64,000 bases of DNA. Source: Bacillota bacterium (GTDB taxonomy: Bacteria > Bacillota > Bacilli > Paenibacillales > Paenibacillaceae). The translations under genes were made by a program, and so were the position numbers. Of this stretch, positions 17,109 to 24,923 are shown in pieces. The stretch is from the NCBI GenBank assembly GCA_023391635.1, contig JAEWAQ010000065.1, positions 46,571-110,570 on the forward strand, written 5' to 3'. The first letter of the stretch is position 1, and each line of letters begins with the position of its first letter. The notes beneath the pieces are model-generated. The model did no database searches, had not been told where the DNA came from, and saw nothing but the letters and a program-made list of their open reading frames with translations.

Positions 17109-17906
17109 CTAAGATGCTTCTTGCTTCAGGAGCGCGAGCAGCTGGTCGAGCCGCCGGAACATCTCGTCGAATAACATCTGGAACAAGGCGCCGAACCCGG
17201 GCAGCAAAATAATCAGCAAAGCCATCCCGGTCATAATCTTGATGGGGATGCCAACGACGAACACATTGTATTGAGGAGCCGAACGCGCCAGAAAGCCGAG
17301 TCCGATGTCGACCAGAATCATCGCGACGACGATCGGCGCCGATATTTGCAGCGCCAGCTTGAACGTATCCGCGAGCGTGCGAACGAGGAAGTCCGCTACG
17401 CCTCCCTGCGCAATGCTGCGATAGAGACCGTTGTCCAGCGGAAGCCACTTGTAGCTGTCCATGATCGCGGCAAGCAAATAATGATGTCCGTTAAGCGACA
17501 AAAACACGAGAATGGTCAACATGTATTTGAAATTGCCGAGAATCGGAGCGTTCACCCCGGTTATCGGATCCACGATGTTGGCGATCCCGAACCCGATCGT
17601 AAGATCCATGAAAGCTCCTGCGATCTGCATAACGGTGAAGAACAGATAAGCGACATAACCGATCAACAGTCCGGCCAGCACTTCCCGCAGCACGGCCAGC
17701 AAATATGTGGCATCCGCGACAACTTTCGTATCGAACCCGATACTTAGAAACACCAACAAGGAAATGAAGAACGCGAGTCCGATCTTCATCGTTCGCGGCA
17801 CGTTTCGCGAAGAAAACACCGGTGCGACGACCATAAACGCGCTGATTCTGCATAATACGAGCAGGAATGCGGGAAACACCTGCATGATCATATCGGTAGT
17901 AAGCAT
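17109..17906 (-). CDS. fliR: Flagellar export protein FliR
   Basis: FliR is part of the FliPQR export gate in the basal-body membrane. The 265-residue product is hydrophobic, with six predicted membrane segments. It contains the conserved FSSRNVPRTMKIGLA region near residue 30 and the glycine-rich GFGIANIVDP segment. The start follows fliQ by six bases and has no strong Shine-Dalgarno site (CTCCAG only), so translation is probably coupled to fliQ. It is followed by flhB, the usual order. Confidence 0.95.
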   Translation of the reverse strand: MLTTDMIMQVFPAFLLVLCRISAFMVVAPVFSSRNVPRTMKIGLAFFISLLVFLSIGFDTKVVADATYLLAVLREVLAGLLIGYVAYLFFTVMQIAGAFMDLTIGFGIANIVDPITGVNAPILGNFKYMLTILVFLSLNGHHYLLAAIMDSYKWLPLDNGLYRSIAQGGVADFLVRTLADTFKLALQISAPIVVAMILVDIGLGFLARSAPQYNVFVVGIPIKIMTGMALLIILLPGFGALFQMLFDEMFRRLDQLLALLKQEAS

Positions 17907-17912
17907 CTGGAG

Positions 17913-18182
17913 TTACCCGATATATTGGGCCAGATTGCCCAACAGCCTGCTCGTAAAGTCGACCATGATGTTCAAAATCCAGGGACCGAAGATGAGAATC
18001 GCGACGAACACGGCAACGATCTTCGGTATGAAGGCAAGCGTCTGCTCCTGGATATGCGTGGTCGCCTGGAAGATGCTGACGAGCAGACCGACGATCAAGC
18101 CCAGGCCGAGCATCGGCGCGCTGACTTTCAAAATCGTGAAGAGCGCTTGGCCGGCCAGACCGATGATAAATTCCGAACTCAT
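17913..18182 (-). CDS. fliQ: Flagellar export protein FliQ
   Basis: FliQ is a two-helix membrane component of the export gate, present in several copies around FliP. The 89-residue protein has hydrophobic helices at about 15-38 (ILKVSAPMLGLGLIVGLLVSIFQ) and 50-72 (IPKIVAVFVAILIFGPWIL). The conserved TTHIQEQTLAFIPK loop lies between them. Its length matches the family. A GGGAGGTGGACC site precedes the ATG. It lies between fliP and fliR. Confidence 0.95.
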   Translation of the reverse strand: MSSEFIIGLAGQALFTILKVSAPMLGLGLIVGLLVSIFQATTHIQEQTLAFIPKIVAVFVAILIFGPWILNIMVDFTSRLLGNLAQYIG

Positions 18183-18220
18183 GGTCCACCTCCCGTAATC
18201 GGCGTTCTCCCGTCAGGACT

Positions 18221-18970
18221 CTAAGGTTGAAAACTGGTGAGCAACGACCTGACGACGAGATACCAACCGTCAACGAGCACGAACAGCAAAATTTTAAACG
18301 GCAGCGAGATCATGACAGGCGGCAGCATCATCATCCCCATGGCCATCAGCGTACTGGCGACGACCATGTCGATCACGAGAAACGGAATGAAAATCATGAA
18401 GCCCATCTGAAACGCCGTCTTCAATTCGCTAAGCGCATAGGACGGAATGAGGACGGTAAGCGGGATATCCTGAAACGTCGTTGGCTTCTCGGTCTTCGTG
18501 TAATTCATGAACAACAGCAAATCTTTCTCCCGCGTATGCTTGTACATGAATTCCTTCATCGGCACGGACGCTTTCTGCAGCGCATCGGTCTGGGTGATTT
18601 CTCCCTTCAAATATGGCTGCAGTGCCTGGTCGTTCACTTGGGACAACGTCGGTGACATGATGAACAGCGTCAGGAACAAGGCCAGTCCGATCAGCACTTG
18701 ATTGGGCGGCATCTGCTGCGTCCCCAGCGAAGTGCGGACAAAGCCGAGCACGATGACGATTCTCGTGAAGCTGGTCATCAGCACGAGGATTGCCGGAGCC
18801 AGGCTGAGCACCGTGATCAGGAGCAGAAGCGACAACGCCGACGCGCCGATCGGTTCCGAGCCGTCGCCAAGCGTTACGCCGATGATGGGTTCCGCATAGA
18901 TGCGGCTTTCGAAACTGAACATGACGGACGATGCCAACAGAAAACCGGTCAGCCATTTGCGCATCTTCAT
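18221..18970 (-). CDS. fliP: Flagellar export protein FliP
   Basis: FliP forms the pentameric core of the export gate. The 249-residue product begins with a cleavable signal peptide, as in other FliP proteins (KWLTGFLLASSVMFSFESRIYA). It contains the PROSITE-type signature around FTRIVIVLGFVRTSLGTQQMPPNQ and the LFLTLFIMSP segment. The C-terminal end has MMMLPPVMISLPFK, a conserved gate motif. It overlaps fliO by four bases (ATGA), so FliO and FliP, which act together in assembly, are translationally coupled. Confidence 0.96.
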   Translation of the reverse strand: MKMRKWLTGFLLASSVMFSFESRIYAEPIIGVTLGDGSEPIGASALSLLLLITVLSLAPAILVLMTSFTRIVIVLGFVRTSLGTQQMPPNQVLIGLALFLTLFIMSPTLSQVNDQALQPYLKGEITQTDALQKASVPMKEFMYKHTREKDLLLFMNYTKTEKPTTFQDIPLTVLIPSYALSELKTAFQMGFMIFIPFLVIDMVVASTLMAMGMMMLPPVMISLPFKILLFVLVDGWYLVVRSLLTSFQP

Positions 18971-19509
18971 GATTTGCCCAACCGTTCATCGGAAGGCGGC
19001 TCGTCCAGCAACTGCTCCGCGCGCTGACGCCTTTCGGCCAGCTGGCGCAGCCGGTGCTCCAGCGTCTCTTCGAAGCTGGGGCCAGTTCCCTGGTTCTTGG
19101 ATGCCTCATCTGCGTTTGCAACCGGCCGTTTGCGCTGCGCGAACCCGCGCAGCCATTCGGGCATACCGGAGGACATCGACTCTTGTGCCGTATCGTACTC
19201 GGCCAGCAGTGCGGCGACCGCCTCAGGCTCCGTAATGGCATCCAGCATCGTCACGTTTTCCCCGATTCCGAGTACGTAAATTCGGCCGTTCCATTCCACG
19301 ATTTGCATCGATTTGTTCGGTCCCAGCGGAAATCCGCCGAGCGAACGGAGCGAACGGTTCATGCCGAATCCGCGGTTACGCTTGGCCAGGAAGCGCAGCA
19401 GCACGACGATCAGGCCGACAATTACGGCGAGCACGAACAAGATCCAGAGCACTTCCCAGGGAGATCCGGCATCGTATGAGCCTGTTTCCGTTAACGGTAA
19501 TCCTTTCAT
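18967..19509 (-). CDS. fliO: Flagellar export assembly protein FliO (FliZ)
   Basis: FliO is a small bitopic membrane protein that helps FliP oligomerise and is called FliZ in older Bacillus work. The 180-residue protein has one membrane helix at about 20-43 (VLWILFVLAVIVGLIVVLLRFLA). The FliO domain follows, with LGPNKSMQIVEWNGRIYVLGIGENVTML. The charged C-terminal tail contains many Arg and Glu residues. It follows cheY and overlaps fliP. No N-terminal signal peptide is evident ahead of the helix. Confidence 0.93.
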   Translation of the reverse strand: MKGLPLTETGSYDAGSPWEVLWILFVLAVIVGLIVVLLRFLAKRNRGFGMNRSLRSLGGFPLGPNKSMQIVEWNGRIYVLGIGENVTMLDAITEPEAVAALLAEYDTAQESMSSGMPEWLRGFAQRKRPVANADEASKNQGTGPSFEETLEHRLRQLAERRQRAEQLLDEPPSDERLGKS

Positions 19510-19528
19510 GGCATTGCTTCGCTCCCGA

Positions 19529-19891
19529 CTAGCCGAGTGTCTTCTTGATCGCTTCGATAACGCGGTCGGCCTGGAACGGCTTTACGATAAAGTCTTTGGC
19601 GCCGGCCTGGATCGCATCGATGACCATCGCCTGCTGCCCCATTGCCGAACACATGATCACTTTGGCATTCGTATCCAATTTGCGGATTTCCTTCAATGCC
19701 GTAATGCCGTCCATCTCCGGCATCGTGATATCCATCGTGATCAGATCGGGGTGCAGCTCCTTGAATTTCTCGATGGCTTGCGCGCCGTCTTGCGCCTCGC
19801 CAACCACTTCATATCCGTTCTTGCTGAGAATGTCACGAATCATCATGCGCATGAATGCTGCATCGTCAACGACGAGAATGCGGTTAGCCAT
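19529..19891 (-). CDS. cheY: Chemotaxis response regulator CheY
   Basis: CheY-P binds the FliM/FliY switch to control flagellar rotation. The 120-residue protein is a stand-alone receiver domain with the acidic pocket Asp9/Asp10, phospho-acceptor Asp54 in TMDITMPEMDG, the Thr/Ser switch region in VIMCSAMGQQ, and the conserved Lys in FIVKPFQ. It lies between fliY and fliO, the B. subtilis order, so the signal protein is expressed next to its switch target and its phosphatase. Confidence 0.97.
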   Translation of the reverse strand: MANRILVVDDAAFMRMMIRDILSKNGYEVVGEAQDGAQAIEKFKELHPDLITMDITMPEMDGITALKEIRKLDTNAKVIMCSAMGQQAMVIDAIQAGAKDFIVKPFQADRVIEAIKKTLG

Positions 19892-19913
19892 TTTCTAATT
19901 CCTCCCGAAGGTT

Positions 19914-21164
19914 TTATTGGATTTTTTGGACACGATCCCATTGGCTGACGATGTCCGTGACCCGAACGCCGAAATTCTCGTCGATGACCACGACTTCGCC
20001 TTTGGCAATCAGCTTGTTGTTAACCAGAATGTCGACCGGCTCGCCGGCCAGCTTGTCCAGCTCGATGATCGAGCCCTGCGACAATTCCAGTATTTCCTTG
20101 ATCTGTTTCTGCGTCCTTCCCAATTCAACCGTTACTTTAAGCGGAATGTCCAGCAGCAGATTCAAATTCGTCTCATCCGCCACCGACATTCCTGCGCCCG
20201 GAAAGCTGGCGAACTGCACGGGGTTGACATTGACATTGCGTCCGGCTGCGGCGCCCAGCGTCTGCGGAGACGGCGGCATGCCGTACCCCGGCGGCATCGG
20301 AGCCCCGTATCCGGCGGGTGGCTGGTGCACGGCAGGAGGCGCCTGATACACCGGCTCTGGTGGCGGCATCGCAGCCGCAGGCGGCTGATGCGCGGCAGGC
20401 GCCGGGGCCGGAACTGGTGACGGGGCCGGCGCGGGAGCGGATTGTACAGGGATGGGCTCCGGCTCCACGTCGCCCATCAAGGAGCGAACGAGTTCCTTGG
20501 CGAACGGCACCGTCAGCAGCTGCATGATCGTGGAATCGATCAGGTCGCCGATCTTGAGCCGGAACGAAATTTTGACGAACGTGTCTTCCAGCGGAATGTT
20601 GCTTACGCCGGAGTCGTTGGCCACATCGAGAATATCGATGCCGGGCGGCGAAATGTTCACCATCCGGTTGAAGATCGTCGACATGGAAGTCGCGGAAGAA
20701 CCCATCATTTGGTTCATGGCTTCCTGAACGGCGCTGATATGGATCTCGTTCAATTCTTCATTCGCAGGGTTACCTTCCCCGCCCAGCATCAAATCGGCGA
20801 TGACTTGCGCATCGTGCGTCTTGATGACCAGCGAATTGATGCCCTCGAAACCGTCAACGTATCGTACATGTACGGCGACGTGCGGGATCGGGAATTCTTC
20901 CTGAAATTGATTCCGCGTAATGGCGGACACTTGCGGCGTCGTAATGTCGACTTTCTTGCCGAGCAGCGTGGACAAGGCGGTCGCGGCGCTGCCGAACGTA
21001 ATATTGCCGATTTCCCCGATCGCGTCCTGTTCAATCGGCGAAAGCAGGTTATCGAGATCGATCGCGCCCGGTTCTCCGGATACTGGCATGTCCGCTTCAT
21101 CTCCTGACGACTGGCGGAGCAGCGCGTCAATTTCCTCCTGTGACAAATAATCTTTACTCGTCAT
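19914..21164 (-). CDS. fliY: Flagellar switch phosphatase FliY (FliN/CheC fusion)
   Basis: FliY is a switch-complex protein that dephosphorylates CheY-P at the motor. The 416-residue product starts with an EIDALL CheY-P binding motif (YLSQEEIDALLRQS). The CheC-like domain has two phosphatase motifs, AIGEIGNITFGSAATALS and AVQEAMNQMMGSSATSMS. A Pro/Ala/Gly-rich linker covers about residues 243-320. The C-terminal FliN/SpoA domain starts LLLDIPLKVTVELGRTQK. It overlaps fliM by 11 bases. The Pro-rich linker is longer than in B. subtilis. Confidence 0.96.
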   Translation of the reverse strand: MTSKDYLSQEEIDALLRQSSGDEADMPVSGEPGAIDLDNLLSPIEQDAIGEIGNITFGSAATALSTLLGKKVDITTPQVSAITRNQFQEEFPIPHVAVHVRYVDGFEGINSLVIKTHDAQVIADLMLGGEGNPANEELNEIHISAVQEAMNQMMGSSATSMSTIFNRMVNISPPGIDILDVANDSGVSNIPLEDTFVKISFRLKIGDLIDSTIMQLLTVPFAKELVRSLMGDVEPEPIPVQSAPAPAPSPVPAPAPAAHQPPAAAMPPPEPVYQAPPAVHQPPAGYGAPMPPGYGMPPSPQTLGAAAGRNVNVNPVQFASFPGAGMSVADETNLNLLLDIPLKVTVELGRTQKQIKEILELSQGSIIELDKLAGEPVDILVNNKLIAKGEVVVIDENFGVRVTDIVSQWDRVQKIQ

Positions 21165-22155
21165 TGTTTTCTTCCACCCCTTCGCTGACGATTTCGTGAA
21201 TTTGGACCGCCATCTTGTCCTTGATCGTGCCGGGACTGCCGATGAACTTCACTTTGTCTCCTACCTTGATCTCCAGGCCTGCATCGGTCGGCTTATGTAA
21301 GGCGATGACATCTCCGACCGACAAGTTCAGAAACTCGTGGACGGAAATTTGCGATGAGCCCAGTTCGGCGACGACAGGCAGCTTGGCTTTGCTGACCCGC
21401 TTCTCCAGCATGCTCTGTTCTTCCGGCGCTCTGGTCTTCTTCTGCGACGCGAACCATTGGTGGACGGACAGCCGCGACATGATCGGCTCGATTACGACGT
21501 GCGGAATACAAAGGTTGATCATGCCTGTCGTATCTCCGATTTTCGTGCTGAGAGAGATAAGTGCGATCGTCTCGTTCGGGGAGACGATCTGCATGAATTG
21601 GGGATTTGTCTCGAGCGCCTCCAGCCTAGGCTGCATGTCGATCACGGTTCGCCACGCTTCCTGCAGACTGTCGAAGGCTCGGCTGAAAATCCGTTCCATA
21701 ATGATCGTCTCGATCTCCGTCAAGCTGCCGATCTTCGTAGGCGCGGAGCCCGTTCCGCCGAGTACGCGGTCCAGCATGGCGAAGGCGACGTTCGGGTGCA
21801 CTTCCAGCACCATCCGGCCTTCCAGCGGCTCCGCTTCGAAGATGTTCAGAATCGTCATCTTCGGGATTGAACGGATGAATTCGTCATAGGGCAGCTGCTC
21901 TACCTGCACGACGCTGATTTGAACGAAGGTCCGAAGCTGGGCGGAAAAGTAGGTGGTCAAATATCGCGCGAAGTTCTCGTGGATCCGCGTCAGGCTGCGA
22001 ATATGATCCTTGGAGAAACGCACGGCCCGCTTGAAATCGTAGGAACGGACCTTCTTCTGCGTCTCTTCTTTTTTCAGTTCTTCCGCGTCCATTTCGCCGG
22101 ACGACAACGCCGCGAGCAGGGCATCGATCTCGTTCTGCGATAATACGTCTACCAT
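21154..22155 (-). CDS. fliM: Flagellar motor switch protein FliM
   Basis: FliM forms the C-ring together with FliG and FliY and receives CheY-P. The 333-residue protein carries the N-terminal LSQNEIDALLAAL binding motif. The middle domain includes RIHENFARYLTTYFSAQLR and GGTGSAPTKIGSLTEIE, and the SpoA domain is at the C-terminus. The ATG at 22155 follows AAGGGG by eight bases; the upstream in-frame GTG is unlikely. It overlaps fliY and follows a repeat-filled spacer after fliL. Confidence 0.96.
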   Translation of the reverse strand: MVDVLSQNEIDALLAALSSGEMDAEELKKEETQKKVRSYDFKRAVRFSKDHIRSLTRIHENFARYLTTYFSAQLRTFVQISVVQVEQLPYDEFIRSIPKMTILNIFEAEPLEGRMVLEVHPNVAFAMLDRVLGGTGSAPTKIGSLTEIETIIMERIFSRAFDSLQEAWRTVIDMQPRLEALETNPQFMQIVSPNETIALISLSTKIGDTTGMINLCIPHVVIEPIMSRLSVHQWFASQKKTRAPEEQSMLEKRVSKAKLPVVAELGSSQISVHEFLNLSVGDVIALHKPTDAGLEIKVGDKVKFIGSPGTIKDKMAVQIHEIVSEGVEENNDE

Positions 22156-22175
22156 GTCTCTCACCCCTTTCGTTA

Positions 22176-22234
22176 CCCCACAAAGTGAAGTTCATGCTGT
22201 CGAAGCTTATTCCGATTACTTTGCGGGGACCCCG
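22176..22234. repeat. Inverted-repeat-bounded element, copy 1
   Basis: Copy 1 begins CCCCACAAAGT and ends ACTTTGCGGGG, an inverted repeat of 11 bases with one mismatch, around a roughly 31-base core containing TCGAAGCTTATTCC. A near-identical copy lies about 75 bases further on. It sits between the fliL stop and the fliM start within the operon message. Confidence 0.85.
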
Positions 22235-22249
22235 AAAATCATAAACCAT

Positions 22250-22309
22250 CCCCCACAAAGTGAGGCGTATTCTTTCGAAGCTTATTCCTGGTACTTTGTG
22301 GGGGCCCCG
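22250..22309. repeat. Inverted-repeat-bounded element, copy 2
   Basis: Copy 2 begins CCCCCACAAAGT and ends ACTTTGTGGGGG, a perfect inverted repeat of 12 bases. The core again contains TCGAAGCTTATTCC. Both copies are followed by CCCCGA. No T run follows, so neither copy is a simple terminator. Confidence 0.87.
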
Positions 22310-22332
22310 AGATCTTCTGCAAACCTGAACCG

Positions 22333-22815
22333 TCAAATCTGCTGCATGATGAAATCCTTGACGTCTACGTTTGTCACTTTGCCTTCGGCCAGGACGGCGT
22401 TGATGGCATTGATCAGGCTGGAGCACAGCTGGTCTTTGCCCTTGGTGCCCTGAAACTCTTCCGGCTTCATGACCCACAGCGCGCGATTGACGATCGGCTT
22501 GATCTGAATATCCTTGATCTTGTCGAATTCTTCTTTGGCTTTGGCGCTGTTCAACTGAACGTTGAAGCTGATAATGACGACGTAACTGGTGTCGGCAATA
22601 TTCGTCTTAATATCCGTTAACTCGGATGCGACCTTGATCATTTCATCCGCAGAGATCGGCGTCGCTTTCACGTCCTGTACGACCTCTTTGACTTGCGCCT
22701 CGGGGTCGCTTGCCCCGGAGCCGCTCAAGTATTGGGTCCAGACATAGACGCCGACCGCGACGATCAACGTGATCGCCAGCAGCAGCGAGATCAGCCAAGG
22801 TAACATTTTCTTCAT
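22333..22815 (-). CDS. fliL: Flagellar basal-body protein FliL
   Basis: FliL associates with the stator and basal body and is needed for swarming-level torque in many species. The 160-residue protein has an N-terminal membrane helix (about residues 5-28, PWLISLLLAITLIVAVGVYVW) and a periplasm-facing domain. The C-terminal segment is ALWVMKPEEFQGTKGKDQL. The ATG at 22815 follows GGAGGG by nine bases; a longer in-frame reading through swrD is rejected. It overlaps swrD by four bases. The stop is 24 bases before a pair of inverted-repeat elements. Confidence 0.94.
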   Translation of the reverse strand: MKKMLPWLISLLLAITLIVAVGVYVWTQYLSGSGASDPEAQVKEVVQDVKATPISADEMIKVASELTDIKTNIADTSYVVIISFNVQLNSAKAKEEFDKIKDIQIKPIVNRALWVMKPEEFQGTKGKDQLCSSLINAINAVLAEGKVTNVDVKDFIMQQI

Positions 22816-23045
22816 GACGAAGCTCCCTCCGATTGCGTATCCGCCTGGCCATGCAATGCCGCCATGATGCCGATACTGCGCAAATATTGCCGGATGGACC
22901 GGATCACATCCGATGAATGTTCGGTAACTATGTATTTCTTGCCAGTCGTTAAAGTAATTAAAGTGTCCGGTGTTTGCTCCACCGTCTCGATCAGCAATGC
23001 GTTGACATGAAACCGAGTGCCGTTGAGCCGTGTTACCAAGATCAA
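22812..23045 (-). CDS. swrD: Swarming motility protein SwrD (FlbD family)
   Basis: SwrD (formerly YlzI/FlbD) increases flagellar power for swarming in B. subtilis. The 77-residue product opens with the family motif ILVTRLNGTRFHVNALLIETVE, followed by TPDTLITLTTGKKYIVTE. The length agrees with the family. The start is a TTG at 23045, six bases after GGGGGG. It lies between the hook gene and fliL and overlaps fliL by four bases, the standard order in Bacillales. Confidence 0.93.
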   Translation of the reverse strand: MILVTRLNGTRFHVNALLIETVEQTPDTLITLTTGKKYIVTEHSSDVIRSIRQYLRSIGIMAALHGQADTQSEGASS

Positions 23046-23103
23046 GGCGATCCCCCCAATCCGACCGGGAGAGAGCCTGGCCCCCTCCCGTCGGCTGCGT
23101 CAA

Positions 23104-23928
23104 TTAGCGTTTCAGATTGACGACTTCTTGCAAAATATCGTCCGATGTCGTAATGATTCTGGAATTCGCCTGGAAGCCGCGCTGTGCCACGATCATCTCG
23201 GTAAATTCGTTCGTTAGGTCGACGTTGGACATCTCGAGCTGGCCGGAGATGATCGCGCCCGTGCCGAGCTCTACGTTGTTCGCCGTAGTCGGTTCGAATT
23301 CGCCTTCCGGGTTCGCATTGGCGGTTACGCGGTACAGGTTGCCCCCTACTTTCTCCAGGCCGCCCGGGTTCACGACTTTGGCGACGCCGATGTAAGATCC
23401 GGTGCCCACAGCATTGCCGTCCGCGCCGATTGCCATGATCTGGCCGTCGGTTGCAATGGAGAATGCCGTCACATCTTCATCCAGCGGCGGCAAGGCGTCT
23501 CCGTCGGAGCTGACGACGAGCATGCCGTCGGCGTTGACCAATTGCCGGTTGGCGTCGAGCGTGAAGTTGCCGGCACGAGTCAAGTAGCTGATTTCGCTGT
23601 CGGCGGTCGGTCTCACGATGAAGAAGCCGTCCCCGTCGATCCGCAAATCGGTGACGACGTTCGTTGTCATGGCGCTGCCCGGCGTGTGGATCGTGTCGAT
23701 CGCGGATACCGCGACGCCAAGACCGACCTGCTTGGCGTTGACGCCGCCGGAAGTTCCTTCGACCGGTGCGGTGACGCCGGACATCGACTGGCTCAGGATG
23801 TCCTTGAACATGACGCGCCCGGCCTTGAATCCGACCGTGTTCACGTTGGCAATGTTATTGCCGATAACGTCGAGCTTCGTTTGGAAGCCGCGCATGCCGG
23901 ATACACCGGAATACATGGAACGAATCAT
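23104..23928 (-). CDS. flgE: Flagellar hook protein FlgE (FlgG-like, short form)
   Basis: This is the 274-residue hook protein of the Bacillus type, formerly called FlgG because of its rod-like size. It starts with the rod/hook N-terminal motif SMYSGVSGMRGFQTKLDVIGNN. It has the central FDG-like region and ends with the conserved ANVDLTNEFTEMI-like segment (MSNVDLTNEFTEMIVAQRGFQ) that forms the terminal coiled coil. AGGAGG lies 12 bases before the ATG, somewhat far. It follows a 128-residue flagellar-operon gene by about 110 bases and precedes swrD. Confidence 0.93.
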   Translation of the reverse strand: MIRSMYSGVSGMRGFQTKLDVIGNNIANVNTVGFKAGRVMFKDILSQSMSGVTAPVEGTSGGVNAKQVGLGVAVSAIDTIHTPGSAMTTNVVTDLRIDGDGFFIVRPTADSEISYLTRAGNFTLDANRQLVNADGMLVVSSDGDALPPLDEDVTAFSIATDGQIMAIGADGNAVGTGSYIGVAKVVNPGGLEKVGGNLYRVTANANPEGEFEPTTANNVELGTGAIISGQLEMSNVDLTNEFTEMIVAQRGFQANSRIITTSDDILQEVVNLKR

Positions 23929-24039
23929 TGAGATTGCCTACCTCCTGATTGTTATGGAGTATGGCCGCTTCTATCGATCGGCGGCCGAGGGCCCCCTCTA
24001 AGGCAGGACCGGCCCTTCAAGAACTCAAGGTATTGCAAT

Positions 24040-24426
24040 TCAGCTGACGACGACCGCGCTGTCGATCTGCGTAAAGATATGTTCCTTCATGGAAGCGCCG
24101 TCCATGGCAGTCACGACGGTGCGGTTCGGCACGCTGACGATCATCGCGATATCCCGGTACAGCACGAGCGAATCCCGCGCTCCCTTGGCTGCTGCCTGAT
24201 CCACAGCTCCGGAAATCCGATCGAGTTGTTCCGGATCCAGCGCGATGCCGCGCTGTTTAAGCCGTTGTTCCGCATGGTGACTAAACTTCAATTTCTGCTG
24301 ATCAAGCAAAGTCTGGAACGAGATGCCGTCCGATTCGGCAATGGCCGATCGACTCGTCGTTCGCATCCCTTGAATCGGCGCTGCCCTTCCCGGCGACAGC
24401 TGTCCGACTACGAACCGATCATTCAT
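24040..24426 (-). CDS. Flagellar operon protein, TIGR02530-like
   Basis: The 128-residue protein contains the features of the TIGR02530 flagellar-operon family: SFQTLLDQQKLKFSHHAEQRLKQRGI in the N-terminal half, and the C-terminal DIAMIVSVPNRTVVTAMDG segment. It has no membrane helix. The family occurs between flgD and the hook gene in many Firmicutes and spirochaetes, but its role is not well defined; a hook-assembly accessory is likely. It overlaps flgD by eight bases. The family name is from memory and was not searched. Confidence 0.85.
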   Translation of the reverse strand: MNDRFVVGQLSPGRAAPIQGMRTTSRSAIAESDGISFQTLLDQQKLKFSHHAEQRLKQRGIALDPEQLDRISGAVDQAAAKGARDSLVLYRDIAMIVSVPNRTVVTAMDGASMKEHIFTQIDSAVVVS

Positions 24427-24901
24427 CGGCGCCGCCTCCCGTCTCTGGCGGGGTGTCCGGCGGCTGCTCTGGCGCCGTGTCCGAGATCGTCAGCAAATCG
24501 TCGATCTTGACTTCGCGGGCGCCAACCTTCACATACTGGATGTTGTCGCGCTTCACGATCGAGTCGACAACGCCCGTATAGTCGATTACGCCATCCTTCG
24601 TCGTCTCCTGCCAGCCGACGGTTTTGGCGATCAAACCGGCTGCCATGCCGGCCGATTGCCGAAGCGCGATCAGCTGCGTTGCCATGTTCATCGTCTGCTC
24701 AAGCGCGGAGAACTGCGCCATCTGGGCAATGAAATCTTTGTCCTGCATCGGCTGCATCGGGTCCTGGTTCCGGAGCTGGGTAACCAAGATTTGCAGAAAT
24801 TGGTCCTTTCCGAGTTCCGTCACCGGCTTGCGCGCCGCCGTCTGCACGTTTTGTTTCGAATAATAAGGCCATATGTTTGTGGTGCCGGCACTGCTCGACA
24901 T
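24419..24901 (-). CDS. flgD: Flagellar hook-capping protein FlgD
   Basis: FlgD caps the growing hook and allows hook subunits to assemble. The 160-residue product has the conserved GKDQFLQILVTQLRNQDPMQP motif and DFIAQMAQFSALEQ. It stops shortly after a short beta-rich segment (IQYVKVGAREVKIDD), so the C-terminal Ig-like domains of longer FlgD proteins are absent, as in B. subtilis. The ATG at 24901 follows GGGAGG by eight bases. A Pro/Glu-rich tail (PEQPPDTPPETGGG) ends the protein. Confidence 0.94.
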   Translation of the reverse strand: MSSSAGTTNIWPYYSKQNVQTAARKPVTELGKDQFLQILVTQLRNQDPMQPMQDKDFIAQMAQFSALEQTMNMATQLIALRQSAGMAAGLIAKTVGWQETTKDGVIDYTGVVDSIVKRDNIQYVKVGAREVKIDDLLTISDTAPEQPPDTPPETGGGADE

Positions 24902-24923
24902 CCGCATCACCTCCCATCTGTCG

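Noticed and set aside
22154..22453. Plus-strand open frame in the fliM-fliL spacer
   Set aside because: It runs through the inverted repeats and the end of fliL with no homology or start context.
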